The notes below the pieces were generated by a model. That model saw only the letters and a list, made by a program, of their open reading frames with translations, was not told the DNA's origin and made no database searches. Made by a program: the position numbers and the translations under genes. From a virus, in IMG/VR virus record IMGVR_UViG_3300042923_000471, positions 1 through 43,820 of that record: DNA of 43,820 nucleotides; one strand, written 5' to 3'. Shown one piece after another: positions 1 through 7,059 of this stretch (positions within the stretch are counted from its first letter, which is position 1; each line of letters begins with the position of its first letter).

Positions 1-127
1 AAGTCATCAGTTTGGGATAAAATACTTGCTATCCGCTATATGTCTATGCTACTAAACTCAGGAACGCAGGCAATTAACGCAGCTTCAGGACCTATCATGG
101 CGACTACAGGGTACGCTGCTGACGTGT
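1..127. repeat. Terminal direct repeat, left copy (circular overlap)
   Basis: The first 127 bases are identical to bases 43694-43820. The open frame of the last gene (from 41606) continues in phase from 43693 to base 1, so the two ends are the same locus. 127 is a usual maximum assembler k-mer, which favours a circular-contig overlap over a biological terminal redundancy. The unique genome is then 43,693 bp. Confidence 0.97.
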
Positions 128-1800
128 TAGGCTCGATGATAGACGTAGTGATGAGCAAGGCGTTAAACACTCCTAGAACGACCACATTATATGGGTCAAA
201 TCCACTACAATTCATGTCTAGATACATGAAGAACCTGAAAGTAGGAGCTAAAGCTGGAGCACAAGGAGTTAATCCTGCGGGCATACAAAGTACGAATGAA
301 ATTAGAGGGCTAGCGTTCAAGAGTCCATATAATCCATTTGGAATAGCTGAACGTACATTAGGTGCTGTCGCTAAGGGCGCTGACTATGCGACGTATAAAT
401 CTGTGTTCGATTCTGAAATCGTTAAACAAGGATTCCTAGATGCTAAGAACCAAGGAATTAAAGGTAAGAAAGAAATTCAGAATCACATTGAGAAATTCGT
501 GAACAATCCTACCGAAGAAGCTATTTTACAAGCTGATCGTATCGGTAAAAACACAACTTTCCAACGATCTGACACAACGGGTGGTAAAGTGGCGAATTTC
601 CTTAACTCTTCACCAAATGCAATTAAGCCTGCTGTAAACGCCATATTCCCGTTTGTGAGAACGCCAGTTAACATTGCATCAACAGCAGTCACATTGACGC
701 CTGCAGGTATCGTTAAGGGGTTATATCAGTTGATTAGCCCAACATCAAAGGCGACACAGCGCGAGGCTATCCGCACGCTATCACTAGGACTAACTGGTTC
801 TGCCGGAATCGGTTCCTTGGGCTATTACCTTCAGCAGATTGGCATCATTACTGGTGCTAACGATAGTGGGGATAAAGATGTAGACGCTATTAGAGAACAG
901 GCGGGCAAGGGAAAATATAGGTTTAATACATCAGCGTTAAGAAGATATCTTGAAGCTATGTTTAACGGAGAAGGATCTGAGGCAGCGGAAAAGGCAGCGG
1001 AATATAGAAAAGGTGATTCAGCCTTTGACTACAACAAGCTGCAACCATTGGCATTCCCTGCTGCAATCGGCGCTAGTTTATCTGAGAATAAGGATAAACC
1101 ACTAGGAGAGCGAGTAAGTCAGGCGGGCGCTGATGCGTTCGGTTCACTCTACGGAATGTCTACACTTAAAGGTGTGCAAGATGTGTTCCAGCCGAGTTAC
1201 GGCGGTACCGTAGGGGAGAAAGCGTTGGGTGCTCCAATGCGAATTGCTGAGTCATTCTTCAAGAGTTTCAGCCCGAGCGCACTGGCTCAAGAAGCACGCA
1301 GGCAGGATCCAATACAGCGCAAGACACCATATAACGATGGATTAATTCCAGATGTGAAATCATACTTTCAATCGCGGACACCTGGACTGTCGCAGTCATT
1401 GCCACCAAACAAAACTACACTTGGTATCACGAAACAAAACGCACCAGGTGCACTAGGCCAATACGTTAACCCGTACAAATCGGAAGTTGCACCGTATACA
1501 GAGGCTGCGAAGGTTATTTCTGATTTGATAGACCGCACTGGTGACAAGTCACTAGCGCCTAGCGCTCCTGATAAGAAAGTTACTGGAAAGGACAGAAGGG
1601 GAGTATCGCAAACTATTGCGCTATCTATTGATCGGTACGCTAAACTCCAGGAGGAAGTTGGCGCTGAAATAATCAAGAAGGTATCTGCTTTATCTCCTAC
1701 ATTGTCTGACGCTAAAAAGGCTGAGAAGATTAAAGATATTTTATCCACGGCAAGAGAAAATGGACGCAACAAAGTGAAAAAAGAATTAGGACTACATTAG
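1..1800 (+). CDS. Giant putative ejection/internal virion protein, C-terminal part
   Basis: This is the 3' portion (about 600 codons) of a gene that begins at 41606. Joined across the circular end it makes one protein of about 1295 residues with no interruption; a start at base 40 would be only an internal Met. The part here is helical and Ala/Lys-rich, with a moderately hydrophobic stretch around bases 780-870 (Leu/Gly/Ile-rich, ending in Tyr-Tyr-Leu-Gln-Gln). Being the last structural gene before lysis, and given a short-tail gene set without a tape measure, it is inferred to be an internal protein ejected with the DNA. No enzyme motif was recognised. It ends just before a UUCG-loop terminator. 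Confidence 0.85.
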   Translation, partial: KSSVWDKILAIRYMSMLLNSGTQAINAASGPIMATTGYAADVLGSMIDVVMSKALNTPRTTTLYGSNPLQFMSRYMKNLKVGAKAGAQGVNPAGIQSTNEIRGLAFKSPYNPFGIAERTLGAVAKGADYATYKSVFDSEIVKQGFLDAKNQGIKGKKEIQNHIEKFVNNPTEEAILQADRIGKNTTFQRSDTTGGKVANFLNSSPNAIKPAVNAIFPFVRTPVNIASTAVTLTPAGIVKGLYQLISPTSKATQREAIRTLSLGLTGSAGIGSLGYYLQQIGIITGANDSGDKDVDAIREQAGKGKYRFNTSALRRYLEAMFNGEGSEAAEKAAEYRKGDSAFDYNKLQPLAFPAAIGASLSENKDKPLGERVSQAGADAFGSLYGMSTLKGVQDVFQPSYGGTVGEKALGAPMRIAESFFKSFSPSALAQEARRQDPIQRKTPYNDGLIPDVKSYFQSRTPGLSQSLPPNKTTLGITKQNAPGALGQYVNPYKSEVAPYTEAAKVISDLIDRTGDKSLAPSAPDKKVTGKDRRGVSQTIALSIDRYAKLQEEVGAEIIKKVSALSPTLSDAKKAEKIKDILSTARENGRNKVKKELGLH

Positions 1801-1821
1801 GCACCCTTCGGGGTGTCTTTT
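1800..1821 (+). terminator. Intrinsic terminator after the giant virion gene
   Basis: A 7-bp stem (GGCACCC / GGGTGTC, with one G-U pair) closes a TTCG tetraloop and is followed by TTTT. It starts on the last base of the stop codon. Confidence 0.75.
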
Positions 1822-1843
1822 ACTTTGAAAGGAGCTGATACGA

Positions 1844-2038
1844 TTGATCGAGTTTGACGAATCCGAACATACCTCCGACCAACCAGCTAAGTGGTGGGAG
1901 CTACTCGATGACTCTGCTGCGTATGTCCGCTTCCACTACGAGGATATCCAACAGCATGGCAGCGACGAGCTCAAGCGTGCTGTGGAGATAGTGTTGTCAT
2001 CAGATCCACCTGGAGGCAAGCACAAAAAAATATCTTAA
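1844..2038 (+). CDS. Small acidic protein, unknown function
   Basis: This frame encodes 64 residues from a TTG start preceded by AAAGGAGC at a good distance; no ATG lies near. The product is acidic, has a Trp-Trp pair near residue 17 and a C-terminal Lys-rich tail, and has no membrane segment or known motif. It sits between the giant virion gene and the first RNA-HNH cassette, upstream of holin and amidase, so a late role is likely but its function is unknown. Confidence 0.6.
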   Translation: MIEFDESEHTSDQPAKWWELLDDSAAYVRFHYEDIQQHGSDELKRAVEIVLSSDPPGGKHKKIS

Positions 2039-2040
2039 AT

Positions 2041-2050
2041 ATGGTATAAT
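2041..2050 (+). promoter_or_regulatory. Extended -10 promoter of RNA-HNH cassette 1
   Basis: The sequence ATGGTATAAT carries TG-n-TATAAT. The same ATATGGTATAATAT block stands at 34827-34840 before the second cassette. Transcription would start about 7 bases downstream, at the first G of the structured RNA. Confidence 0.65.
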
Positions 2051-2056
2051 ATTAGT

Positions 2057-2106
2057 GGGGGCTAGGTCGGCCAACTGAAAACGCAGAGCTCTACTGCGCT
2101 GCCCCT
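2057..2106 (+). ncRNA. Structured three-way-junction RNA upstream of HNH gene (copy 1)
   Basis: The RNA folds as P1 (2058-2062 with 2101-2105), joiner UA, P2 (2065-2067 with 2074-2076) with hexaloop CGGCCA, joiner GAAA, P3 (2082-2086 with 2094-2098) with a 7-nt loop ending CUCUA, and a short joiner back to P1. The copy at 34845-34892 has the same loops and joiners, but five stem pairs differ by compensatory changes, which supports a selected RNA structure. It matches no RNA class I can name; the hammerhead core CUGANGA is absent. Confidence 0.7.
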
Positions 2107-2123
2107 TTTAATTAAATTAGAGA

Positions 2124-2138
2124 ACACTGAGAGGGTGT
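2124..2138 (+). promoter_or_regulatory. Hairpin holding the ribosome-binding site of HNH gene 1
   Basis: ACACT (2124-2128) pairs with GGTGT (2134-2138) around the loop GAGAG, so the AGAGGG Shine-Dalgarno lies in and next to the loop, 4 bases before the start codon. The same hairpin precedes the HNH start at 34929, so translation is probably modulated by structure. Confidence 0.55.
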
Positions 2139-2142
2139 TTAT

Positions 2143-2988
2143 ATGGGAATAATTCATGACTTAACTGGAAAGAAATTCGGCTTATTAACTGCAGTATCAA
2201 TCCATGAGACAACTGGTCATATAAAATGGAATTGTGTATGTGAATGTGGAGGCACTCGTGTCGCCAGGCGAGGAGATTTAACAACCGGAAAAACCAAATC
2301 ATGCGGTTGTATAAAGGGCCAAGCTAGGGTGATAGATAGAACTGGACAAAAGTATGGCAAGTTGGTAGTTATCTGCCGTGTGCCCAATAAAGAGGGGATT
2401 AACATGACACGGTGGCTTTGCATATGTGAATGCAAAAAGGAAACCGTCGTTAATGGTAACGACCTCAAAAACGGCCACACACAGTCATGCGGTTGTTTAT
2501 TAAATCATGAAAACAGATCCAAGAGATCGTATAAACATGGTCATTCGCATCGCTCTGCTGAATACAATTGTTGGGCTAATCTAATTAGCAGATGTACAAA
2601 TCATAAGAACATTGGGTTTGAAAATTATGGAGGCAGAGGTATAACTGTTTGCGATCGTTGGTTAAATAGTTTCGAGGATTTTTTGAACGATATGGGAACT
2701 AGACCATCAGATAAGCATTCTATTGATAGGATCGATGTTAATGGAGATTATGAACCGTCAAATTGTACTTGGTCAACCAGAGAAGTTCAAGCTAGAAATA
2801 CTAGAATACCTAAGAATAACAATTCCGGATATAGAGGCGTTAAATGGGATAAAGATAGAGGTAAATGGTTAGCTTCGATCAACGTAAATCGAAAAAGAAT
2901 ATTTCTTGGTTTATTCAAAGACCTTGAAGAAGCTGCAAGAGTTCGTATTCAAGCTGAAGAAGAGTACTGGGGAATGAAGTCGTCATAA
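2143..2988 (+). CDS. HNH homing-type endonuclease (zinc-repeat/AP2 type), copy 1
   Basis: The protein has 281 residues from an ATG after a GAGAGGG ribosome site. Two tandem zinc-type repeats (about residues 5-65 and 66-125) each show W-x-C-x-C-x-C and a closing S-C-G-C. An HNH-type region follows (about 130-225) with YGGRGI-VC-RW, HSIDRIDVNGDY and P-x-N-C-x-W. The C-terminus (about 225-275) is an AP2-like DNA-binding domain (GYRGVKWDKDRGKW). It is a paralogue of the gene at 34929. Such genes act as selfish endonucleases that cut related phage DNA lacking them. The gene forms a closed cassette with its own promoter, structured RNA and terminator, between a small late gene and the holin. Confidence 0.88.
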   Translation: MGIIHDLTGKKFGLLTAVSIHETTGHIKWNCVCECGGTRVARRGDLTTGKTKSCGCIKGQARVIDRTGQKYGKLVVICRVPNKEGINMTRWLCICECKKETVVNGNDLKNGHTQSCGCLLNHENRSKRSYKHGHSHRSAEYNCWANLISRCTNHKNIGFENYGGRGITVCDRWLNSFEDFLNDMGTRPSDKHSIDRIDVNGDYEPSNCTWSTREVQARNTRIPKNNNSGYRGVKWDKDRGKWLASINVNRKRIFLGLFKDLEEAARVRIQAEEEYWGMKSS

Positions 2989-3003
2989 CAGACGACTTTT
3001 TTG
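2977..3003 (+). terminator. Terminator overlapping the HNH gene 1 stop
   Basis: AAGTCGTC (2977-2984) pairs with GACGACTT (2991-2998) around a six-base loop and is followed by a T run. The 5' arm is inside the last codons of the HNH gene, so the cassette ends with its own terminator. Confidence 0.8.
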
Positions 3004-3025
3004 TTTATAAAAAGGAGGAATCAGC

Positions 3026-3253
3026 GTGAAAGAAATTAACTGGCCAACGCTAATTGGCGGTCTTGTGGCCGCAGGAAAGCTCGTATCCAACTCATTTGGA
3101 ATCAACATTCCAGATGAGCTAATCAACGACCTCGTTAACGGTGTCGCGGCTATTATGGCAATCGTGGCTATATTCATGAGTCATAAGAAGAAGGAGGCAG
3201 AAAAACCAAATGAGCCTACGAAGTATACAATTGACAACAGCACTCACATTTAG
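3026..3253 (+). CDS. Holin
   Basis: This is a 75-residue protein starting at GTG after an AAGGAGG site. It has a short N-terminus, a hydrophobic segment near residues 8-22 and a clear transmembrane helix at about 36-52 (VNGVAAIMAIVAIFM), then a Lys/Glu-rich cytoplasmic tail. Size, topology and the overlapping downstream amidase fit a small phage holin that permeabilises the membrane at lysis and lets the endolysin reach the wall. The 3' end overlaps the amidase gene by 44 bases in another frame. The exact holin class is not certain. Confidence 0.75.
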   Translation: MKEINWPTLIGGLVAAGKLVSNSFGINIPDELINDLVNGVAAIMAIVAIFMSHKKKEAEKPNEPTKYTIDNSTHI

Positions 3254-3950
3254 TGCTCCGCAGATCGTAGATATCACTGATAAACTTCCTAAGAAACAGT
3301 CATGGGACACACTTCCTAATAAGCAGAATATCGTTCGCGGCATGTGGGATGGAACATATCACAAGGGTTTGCGAAACCCAGAAGATGTTGATACAATAAT
3401 CATCCATCATTCGGGTCCGCCAGAGGGCACGTTAGTTAGTCACGCCAATTACCACGCCCAGCAATGGGGTGCAGGGATCGCGTACCACGTAGCGATTGAC
3501 GAAGGGTTAATCAAGCAGCTTAATGATTTGTTATCCTTTACCTTTCACGCTGGAGGGCATAACACTTACACAGTGGGCATTGTGGTAAATGCCGATCTAT
3601 CTAAAAGGGAATTAACTGATCGTGAGAGAGAACTCCTGTATGCAGCCATTCTGACAGTTAAAAGCATATTGCCTATCAAGCAGATTCTAGGGCACAATGA
3701 GGTAAATCCAACAGCATGCCCATGTACATCGGTGGATCGCATCAGGAATGATATCGCTAAACTCGAATTGCAGATGAAGTCTCAGGTAGATCCCGAACAA
3801 GCAATGGCTAAAGCATACAAAGCCACTAATCAACACAACTGGATATTTGGAGAATATAAAAAAGATCCAGTGGGGAAAAAGTGGCTTGAACCTTATCTGC
3901 TCAAGATGGACGAGATTACGAAAGAAATGGGAATGTACTTTGATAAATAG
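3210..3950 (+). CDS. Endolysin, N-acetylmuramoyl-L-alanine amidase
   Basis: The protein has 246 residues. An Amidase_2-type zinc fold spans about residues 55-185: IIIHHSG supplies His66/67, FHAGGHN lies at 112-118, and GHNEVNPTACPC (161-172) supplies the later His and Cys ligands. This family cuts the amide bond between N-acetylmuramic acid and L-alanine in peptidoglycan. The C-terminal 60 residues are a separate helical, charged tail, possibly a wall-binding segment. The start has GGAGG about 12 bases upstream and lies within the holin gene, so the two are translationally coupled. No signal peptide is seen, in keeping with holin-dependent release. Confidence 0.9.
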   Translation: MSLRSIQLTTALTFSAPQIVDITDKLPKKQSWDTLPNKQNIVRGMWDGTYHKGLRNPEDVDTIIIHHSGPPEGTLVSHANYHAQQWGAGIAYHVAIDEGLIKQLNDLLSFTFHAGGHNTYTVGIVVNADLSKRELTDRERELLYAAILTVKSILPIKQILGHNEVNPTACPCTSVDRIRNDIAKLELQMKSQVDPEQAMAKAYKATNQHNWIFGEYKKDPVGKKWLEPYLLKMDEITKEMGMYFDK

Positions 3951-3987
3951 TAGACAAACCACCCAATAAATGGTAATATCTATTTAT

Positions 3988-4046
3988 CGGAAAGCATCCG
4001 ATGAAAACGCCTAGTATGGGAAAGCATCCCTGCTAGGCGTTTTTTT
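3988..4046 (+). terminator. Strong late-region terminator with duplicated hairpin loops
   Basis: A first hairpin (CGGA / TCCG, loop AAGCA) is followed by a long stem ACGCCTAG (4007-4014) with CTAGGCGT (4033-4040), which encloses GGGA / TCCC with the same AAGCA loop; a run of seven T follows. It separates the rightward lysis genes from the leftward genes beyond and may work in both directions. The 11-mer GGAAAGCATCC occurs twice, 30 bases apart. Confidence 0.88.
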
Positions 4047-4048
4047 GT

Positions 4049-4354
4049 TCATTTCCAACACTCTGCATTGGCAGAACCTAAATCATTCCACTTCCCATTC
4101 TTATACTGATACCTCTCTAATATATCCTTCGATATGATATACGCGAGTGATCCTTCCTCAGGCTCCGGTACATCATCCCAACTAAAGTAATAGTTTTTCG
4201 TCCCATAGTAAGCATTTGCGTGAAACTTCTGCCACACGATCTTATGCCACGGCTGCTTATTGAATAGTTCATCGGGTGACATTTCCTTACCATATCGATC
4301 CTTGATGTATTTTGCGACATATTCAGTCGTTTCTTTTTGAGTTATACCGTACAT
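4049..4354 (-). CDS. Hypothetical protein, 101 aa
   Basis: This leftward gene starts at ATG 4354 with AAGGAGC about 5 bases upstream. The product is soluble, rich in Tyr/Trp/Lys, and has no recognised motif. It follows the 82-codon gene by 9 bases, so the two form a small leftward operon downstream of the integrase. Such genes between integrase and lysis cassette are often expressed from the prophage; here that is only inferred. Confidence 0.6.
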   Translation of the reverse strand: MYGITQKETTEYVAKYIKDRYGKEMSPDELFNKQPWHKIVWQKFHANAYYGTKNYYFSWDDVPEPEEGSLAYIISKDILERYQYKNGKWNDLGSANAECWK

Positions 4355-4363
4355 ATGTGCTCC

Positions 4364-4612
4364 TTATTCGGGGGTGGACTCTTTTGGCGTTAATACTATC
4401 GTCGGCGGTTGCATAGTGATGCTCTTCAACCTCATCAACTCTTTTAATTGAGCGTGATAATGAAGTTTTTGATCCTCGGGGATAGATCGATCCAGCACGA
4501 CGCTCATTAGGTGTTTAAGCAAAGCGTCAAAGTTTTTGTCCTCAGGATTATTATCCTTAATGCTCACTTCGTATTTACTTGTGTCAATTTTACTGATATC
4601 GAATTCGCTCAT
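4364..4612 (-). CDS. Hypothetical protein, 82 aa
   Basis: This leftward gene starts at ATG 4612 and has AAAGGAGATGG upstream. The product is acidic and helical (a Leu/His-rich stretch around residues 28-60), with no membrane segment and no known family. An extended -10 promoter lies about 45 bases upstream. It is first in a two-gene operon that could be expressed independently of the phage lytic programme. Confidence 0.6.
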   Translation of the reverse strand: MSEFDISKIDTSKYEVSIKDNNPEDKNFDALLKHLMSVVLDRSIPEDQKLHYHAQLKELMRLKSITMQPPTIVLTPKESTPE

Positions 4613-4654
4613 GGGTTATCCATCTCCTTTACCTCGCGTGTAATCGTTATGTAT

Positions 4655-4663
4655 ATTATAACA
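4655..4663 (-). promoter_or_regulatory. Leftward extended -10 promoter
   Basis: On the minus strand the sequence reads TGTTATAAT (TG-n-TATAAT), 42 bases from the start codon at 4612. No good -35 is seen, as is usual for extended -10 promoters. Confidence 0.5.
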
Positions 4664-4701
4664 CGAACATGGTAATAATAGTCTGTATGGAGTCTGAATA
4701 A

Positions 4702-4794
4702 TTACGTACTTTATATATACCCACGCCCCTCACCTCCATTAAAGTACGTAAAATACGTACTTAGGTGGATGAACTAACCAACACTAAGTACGTA
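4702..4794. repeat. Palindromic TACGTACTT array, candidate attP / integrase sites
   Basis: Two inverted repeats lie next to the integrase 3' end. The first spans exactly 50 bp: TTACGTACTTTA (4702-4713) and its complement (4740-4751). The second has 11-bp arms: TACGTACTTAG (4754-4764) and its complement (4784-4794). Serine-integrase attP sites are about 40-55 bp imperfect palindromes, so this is a good attP candidate. A related palindrome lies at 6225-6258. The T-poor loops argue against terminators. Confidence 0.5.
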
Positions 4795-4799
4795 ATGAA

Positions 4800-6209
4800 T
4801 TAAACAGGTAGCAGATCAAGTATCTGCCAGCTGTTTTTTTCTTTGTTTATGACTATTTTACGGAACATAGATTGGACAGCCTGTTTTTGTAAGTCGGCAT
4901 CGATGTACTCCCAGTTCTCCTTTAACTGAAGCATAGTCTGCTTAACTTCCTCTGTAGATTGCTCAGGTTCATATACAGCGTCGTCTTCACGTATCTTGGA
5001 ATAGATGTCATTCATACGTTGTTCTTCCTCTTCAATCATCATGGCATAGTCATCTGGGGATAACTTTCCGTCACCTAATGCCAGCATCCAGTTTTTACGA
5101 CGCTTATTTGATATCTCAACTTCCTTTTGCATATCGCGCTTTTCTTTCTTTTCAATCTTCTTCGGTTGTAGCCCCTCATCCAGCATCAGAACCTTTTCCA
5201 ATACAATTCTGTTTAGCTCACGTTCAGATATAGATTTGGCATCGCACGTCTTATGTGCATACTGGTTGTAGCAGCGATAACCCTTATACGTCTTATCCCC
5301 ATGTACAGATGAGTTACCCACATAGTTAGCCCCACATAAGGAGCAACGCACAATGCCACTGTAGGCGTAATCAAACGACCGCTTAGACATATGCCCTGTA
5401 GATCTCCTCTGGACGTACTGCTGAGCCTTTGCGTAGTCCTCGCGAGATATAATCGGATCATGAGAACCCTCGCGGATAATACGTTGATCCTCAGGCCAAT
5501 GTTCAGGTTTAAAATGGTTATACCCTGCGTAAGTGGGATTCGAAATGATTGTACGTACTCGCTTGCTGTCCCATTTACCACCTTGTTTACCTGTGGAAAA
5601 GTTGTTCATATCTCTAGCGATGTTGGTTACACCGATGCCAGCTAAGTATTTTTTAAATACCGTCCGAATGAGATTAGCTTCTTCTTCCACGATTATGAGG
5701 TTTTGTTCAGGATCAAGGTCATATCCAAGCGGCGCATGAGACATATGGATGCCACCGCCTTTGGCTTTCGTAATAAGACCCTTCAATGTTTCCTCGCGAA
5801 GATTCTCCAAATAGATTTGCGCCCATATCCCCGAGAAGAATAAGAAAGCCTTACCCATAGGTGACCGTGTATCAATCTCTTCCGATCCCTGAGCTGCAAT
5901 AATCAAACGAACATCTAAACGATTAATCATGTCGATGAAGCTGTATAAGTCTCCCAAGTTCCTGCTAAGCCTGTCCAGCTTATGGACGAGTATAGTATCA
6001 AACTTCTTATCTTTCATGTCCTTGAGAAGCGCCTGAACGCCCGGACGTTTGAATGAACCACCGCTGATACCAGGGTCGGAGTAGACACGGTAAAGTTGCA
6101 GTTGCTTACGTTCCAGAACATCCATTAGGATATCCTGCTGCGCTTCTAAGGAAAACCCTTCTTCAACCTGTCTTTCAGTCGAAACCCTCGTATATATGGC
6201 TGCGCGCAT
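4800..6209 (-). CDS. int: Large serine integrase
   Basis: The protein has 469 residues. The N-terminal resolvase domain (about 1-145) shows YTRVST with catalytic Ser10, SLEAQ, and VHKLDRLSRN (about 75-84). A Recombinase domain follows (about 155-265). A zinc ribbon near 285-325 has C-x2-C and two later Cys. A long coiled coil (about 340-440) matches the motif that controls integration versus excision in this family. It joins phage attP with host attB through a Ser-DNA intermediate. The ATG at 6209 has AAAGGAGAG upstream. No excisionase (recombination directionality factor) gene was identified. Length is typical of A118/TP901-1-like integrases. Confidence 0.95.
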   Translation of the reverse strand: MRAAIYTRVSTERQVEEGFSLEAQQDILMDVLERKQLQLYRVYSDPGISGGSFKRPGVQALLKDMKDKKFDTILVHKLDRLSRNLGDLYSFIDMINRLDVRLIIAAQGSEEIDTRSPMGKAFLFFSGIWAQIYLENLREETLKGLITKAKGGGIHMSHAPLGYDLDPEQNLIIVEEEANLIRTVFKKYLAGIGVTNIARDMNNFSTGKQGGKWDSKRVRTIISNPTYAGYNHFKPEHWPEDQRIIREGSHDPIISREDYAKAQQYVQRRSTGHMSKRSFDYAYSGIVRCSLCGANYVGNSSVHGDKTYKGYRCYNQYAHKTCDAKSISERELNRIVLEKVLMLDEGLQPKKIEKKEKRDMQKEVEISNKRRKNWMLALGDGKLSPDDYAMMIEEEEQRMNDIYSKIREDDAVYEPEQSTEEVKQTMLQLKENWEYIDADLQKQAVQSMFRKIVINKEKNSWQILDLLPV

Positions 6210-6224
6210 AGAAACTCTCCTTTA

Positions 6225-6258
6225 CGTACTTGATGTTGGATTTATCATATCAAGTACG
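6225..6258. promoter_or_regulatory. Palindrome overlapping the integrase promoter
   Basis: CGTACTTGAT (6225-6234) and ATCAAGTACG (6249-6258) are perfect inverted arms around 14 bases. The leftward -10 TATGAT (complement of 6244-6249) lies between them. The arms resemble the sites at 4702-4794, so integrase autoregulation or a third recombinase site is possible. Confidence 0.5.
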
Positions 6259-6303
6259 GAAAAATAAAAAAAGCCCATTTTAGGACTAGGACCTTGTATA
6301 CAT

Positions 6304-6352
6304 TGTCAACTCCATAATTTAGGTGGTAAATAAAATAGCTAAATATTATAAT
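6304..6352 (+). promoter_or_regulatory. Probable promoter region of the agr-like operon
   Basis: A TATAAT hexamer stands at 6347-6352, about 33 bases before the first gene; no clear -35 is present, which would fit activator control. Upstream, TGTCAACT (6304-6311) and TCCATAATT (6311-6319) both recur before the TATAAT at 8133-8138, on the other side of the operon. Confidence 0.4.
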
Positions 6353-6384
6353 AAAATACGACAATATTCTACTTTGAAACGAGC

Positions 6385-7059
6385 GTGTATATGGATACAA
6401 TGTATTATTTAGTACTCGGATTCCTTGACATAATTGCTGTTTTTGCTTTGTTTTTTAAAGTTTATAGATGGCCTTTTTGGAACTATGCAAAGGAAATTTT
6501 TATCATTTCAGGGATATTGTCAGTTGTTTCCTGGGTAGATCGAATTATTCTTAATATTCCTGATTATGATGCAGCGATACAGTATTTTTTGATTATCATT
6601 TCGTTGAGGTATGTTTTCTTAGTAAGGTGGAATAACTCGTTTACCGTAGCGACATTTGGGTATTTAACCTTTGTTTGTACTCAAAACATTGTATATTACT
6701 CACTTCTATCAACTGGCGTTGTCGGTATATTCGATGCTCAATTGCCACAAGGATTCGGTATTTATTTAATTCAAGTTTCTAACCATATTGTTGATTTAAT
6801 CATCTGTCTTGTTCTTTTTTATGGAGGATACGGATTTTCATATCTAACCGAACCTCCTCATGAACTTAGATATAAGGAGAGAAATTCTAGATCTGGAAGG
6901 GCGATAAGCTTAATTAATATACTAGCAGCGGTTGCGTTCACAAGCACTATGTACTGGATAACTACCTATCATAACCACATTTACATGATTGTTCTTTCAA
7001 CAGTCCTTGCATTGGTTTTACTAACGGTATTATCAAGCAGGAGGGATATAGAACAATGA
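6385..7059 (+). CDS. Multi-pass membrane protein, AgrC-like sensor without kinase domain
   Basis: The product has 224 residues, starting at GTG 6385 (ATG at 6391 is an alternative; the ribosome site is weak). Six or seven hydrophobic helices are spaced at about 7-24, 36-55, 63-82, 87-110, 124-148, 173-192 and 198-218, with a short charged tail. The layout resembles the N-terminal peptide-sensing part of AgrC-type receptors, but no HisKA or GHKL ATPase region follows; the gene ends by ATGA overlap with agrB. In streptococcal LytTR systems a membrane protein holds a LytTR regulator inactive, and that role is inferred here. Homology to AgrC was not tested. Confidence 0.65.
   Translation: MYMDTMYYLVLGFLDIIAVFALFFKVYRWPFWNYAKEIFIISGILSVVSWVDRIILNIPDYDAAIQYFLIIISLRYVFLVRWNNSFTVATFGYLTFVCTQNIVYYSLLSTGVVGIFDAQLPQGFGIYLIQVSNHIVDLIICLVLFYGGYGFSYLTEPPHELRYKERNSRSGRAISLINILAAVAFTSTMYWITTYHNHIYMIVLSTVLALVLLTVLSSRRDIEQ

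Noticed and set aside
1368-1772. Minus-strand open frame of 134 codons
   Set aside because: Antisense to the C-terminal part of the giant gene, without a ribosome site or promoter; considered a shadow.
40-1800. A separate 586-residue gene starting at base 40
   Set aside because: The Met at base 40 has no ribosome site and lies inside the frame that begins at 41606 and crosses the circular join.
2057-2106. Hammerhead ribozyme or HEARO/omega-type RNA
   Set aside because: The GAAA joiner between two stems recalls a hammerhead, but the required CUGANGA segment is only UA; the RNA is also much shorter than known HEARO RNAs, and the nuclease is not IscB/IsrB-like (no RuvC motif seen).
4702-4794. 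Terminators for the integrase transcript
   Set aside because: The inverted repeats have 19-26-base loops and no T run on either strand, unlike intrinsic terminators; recombinase or regulatory sites are more likely.
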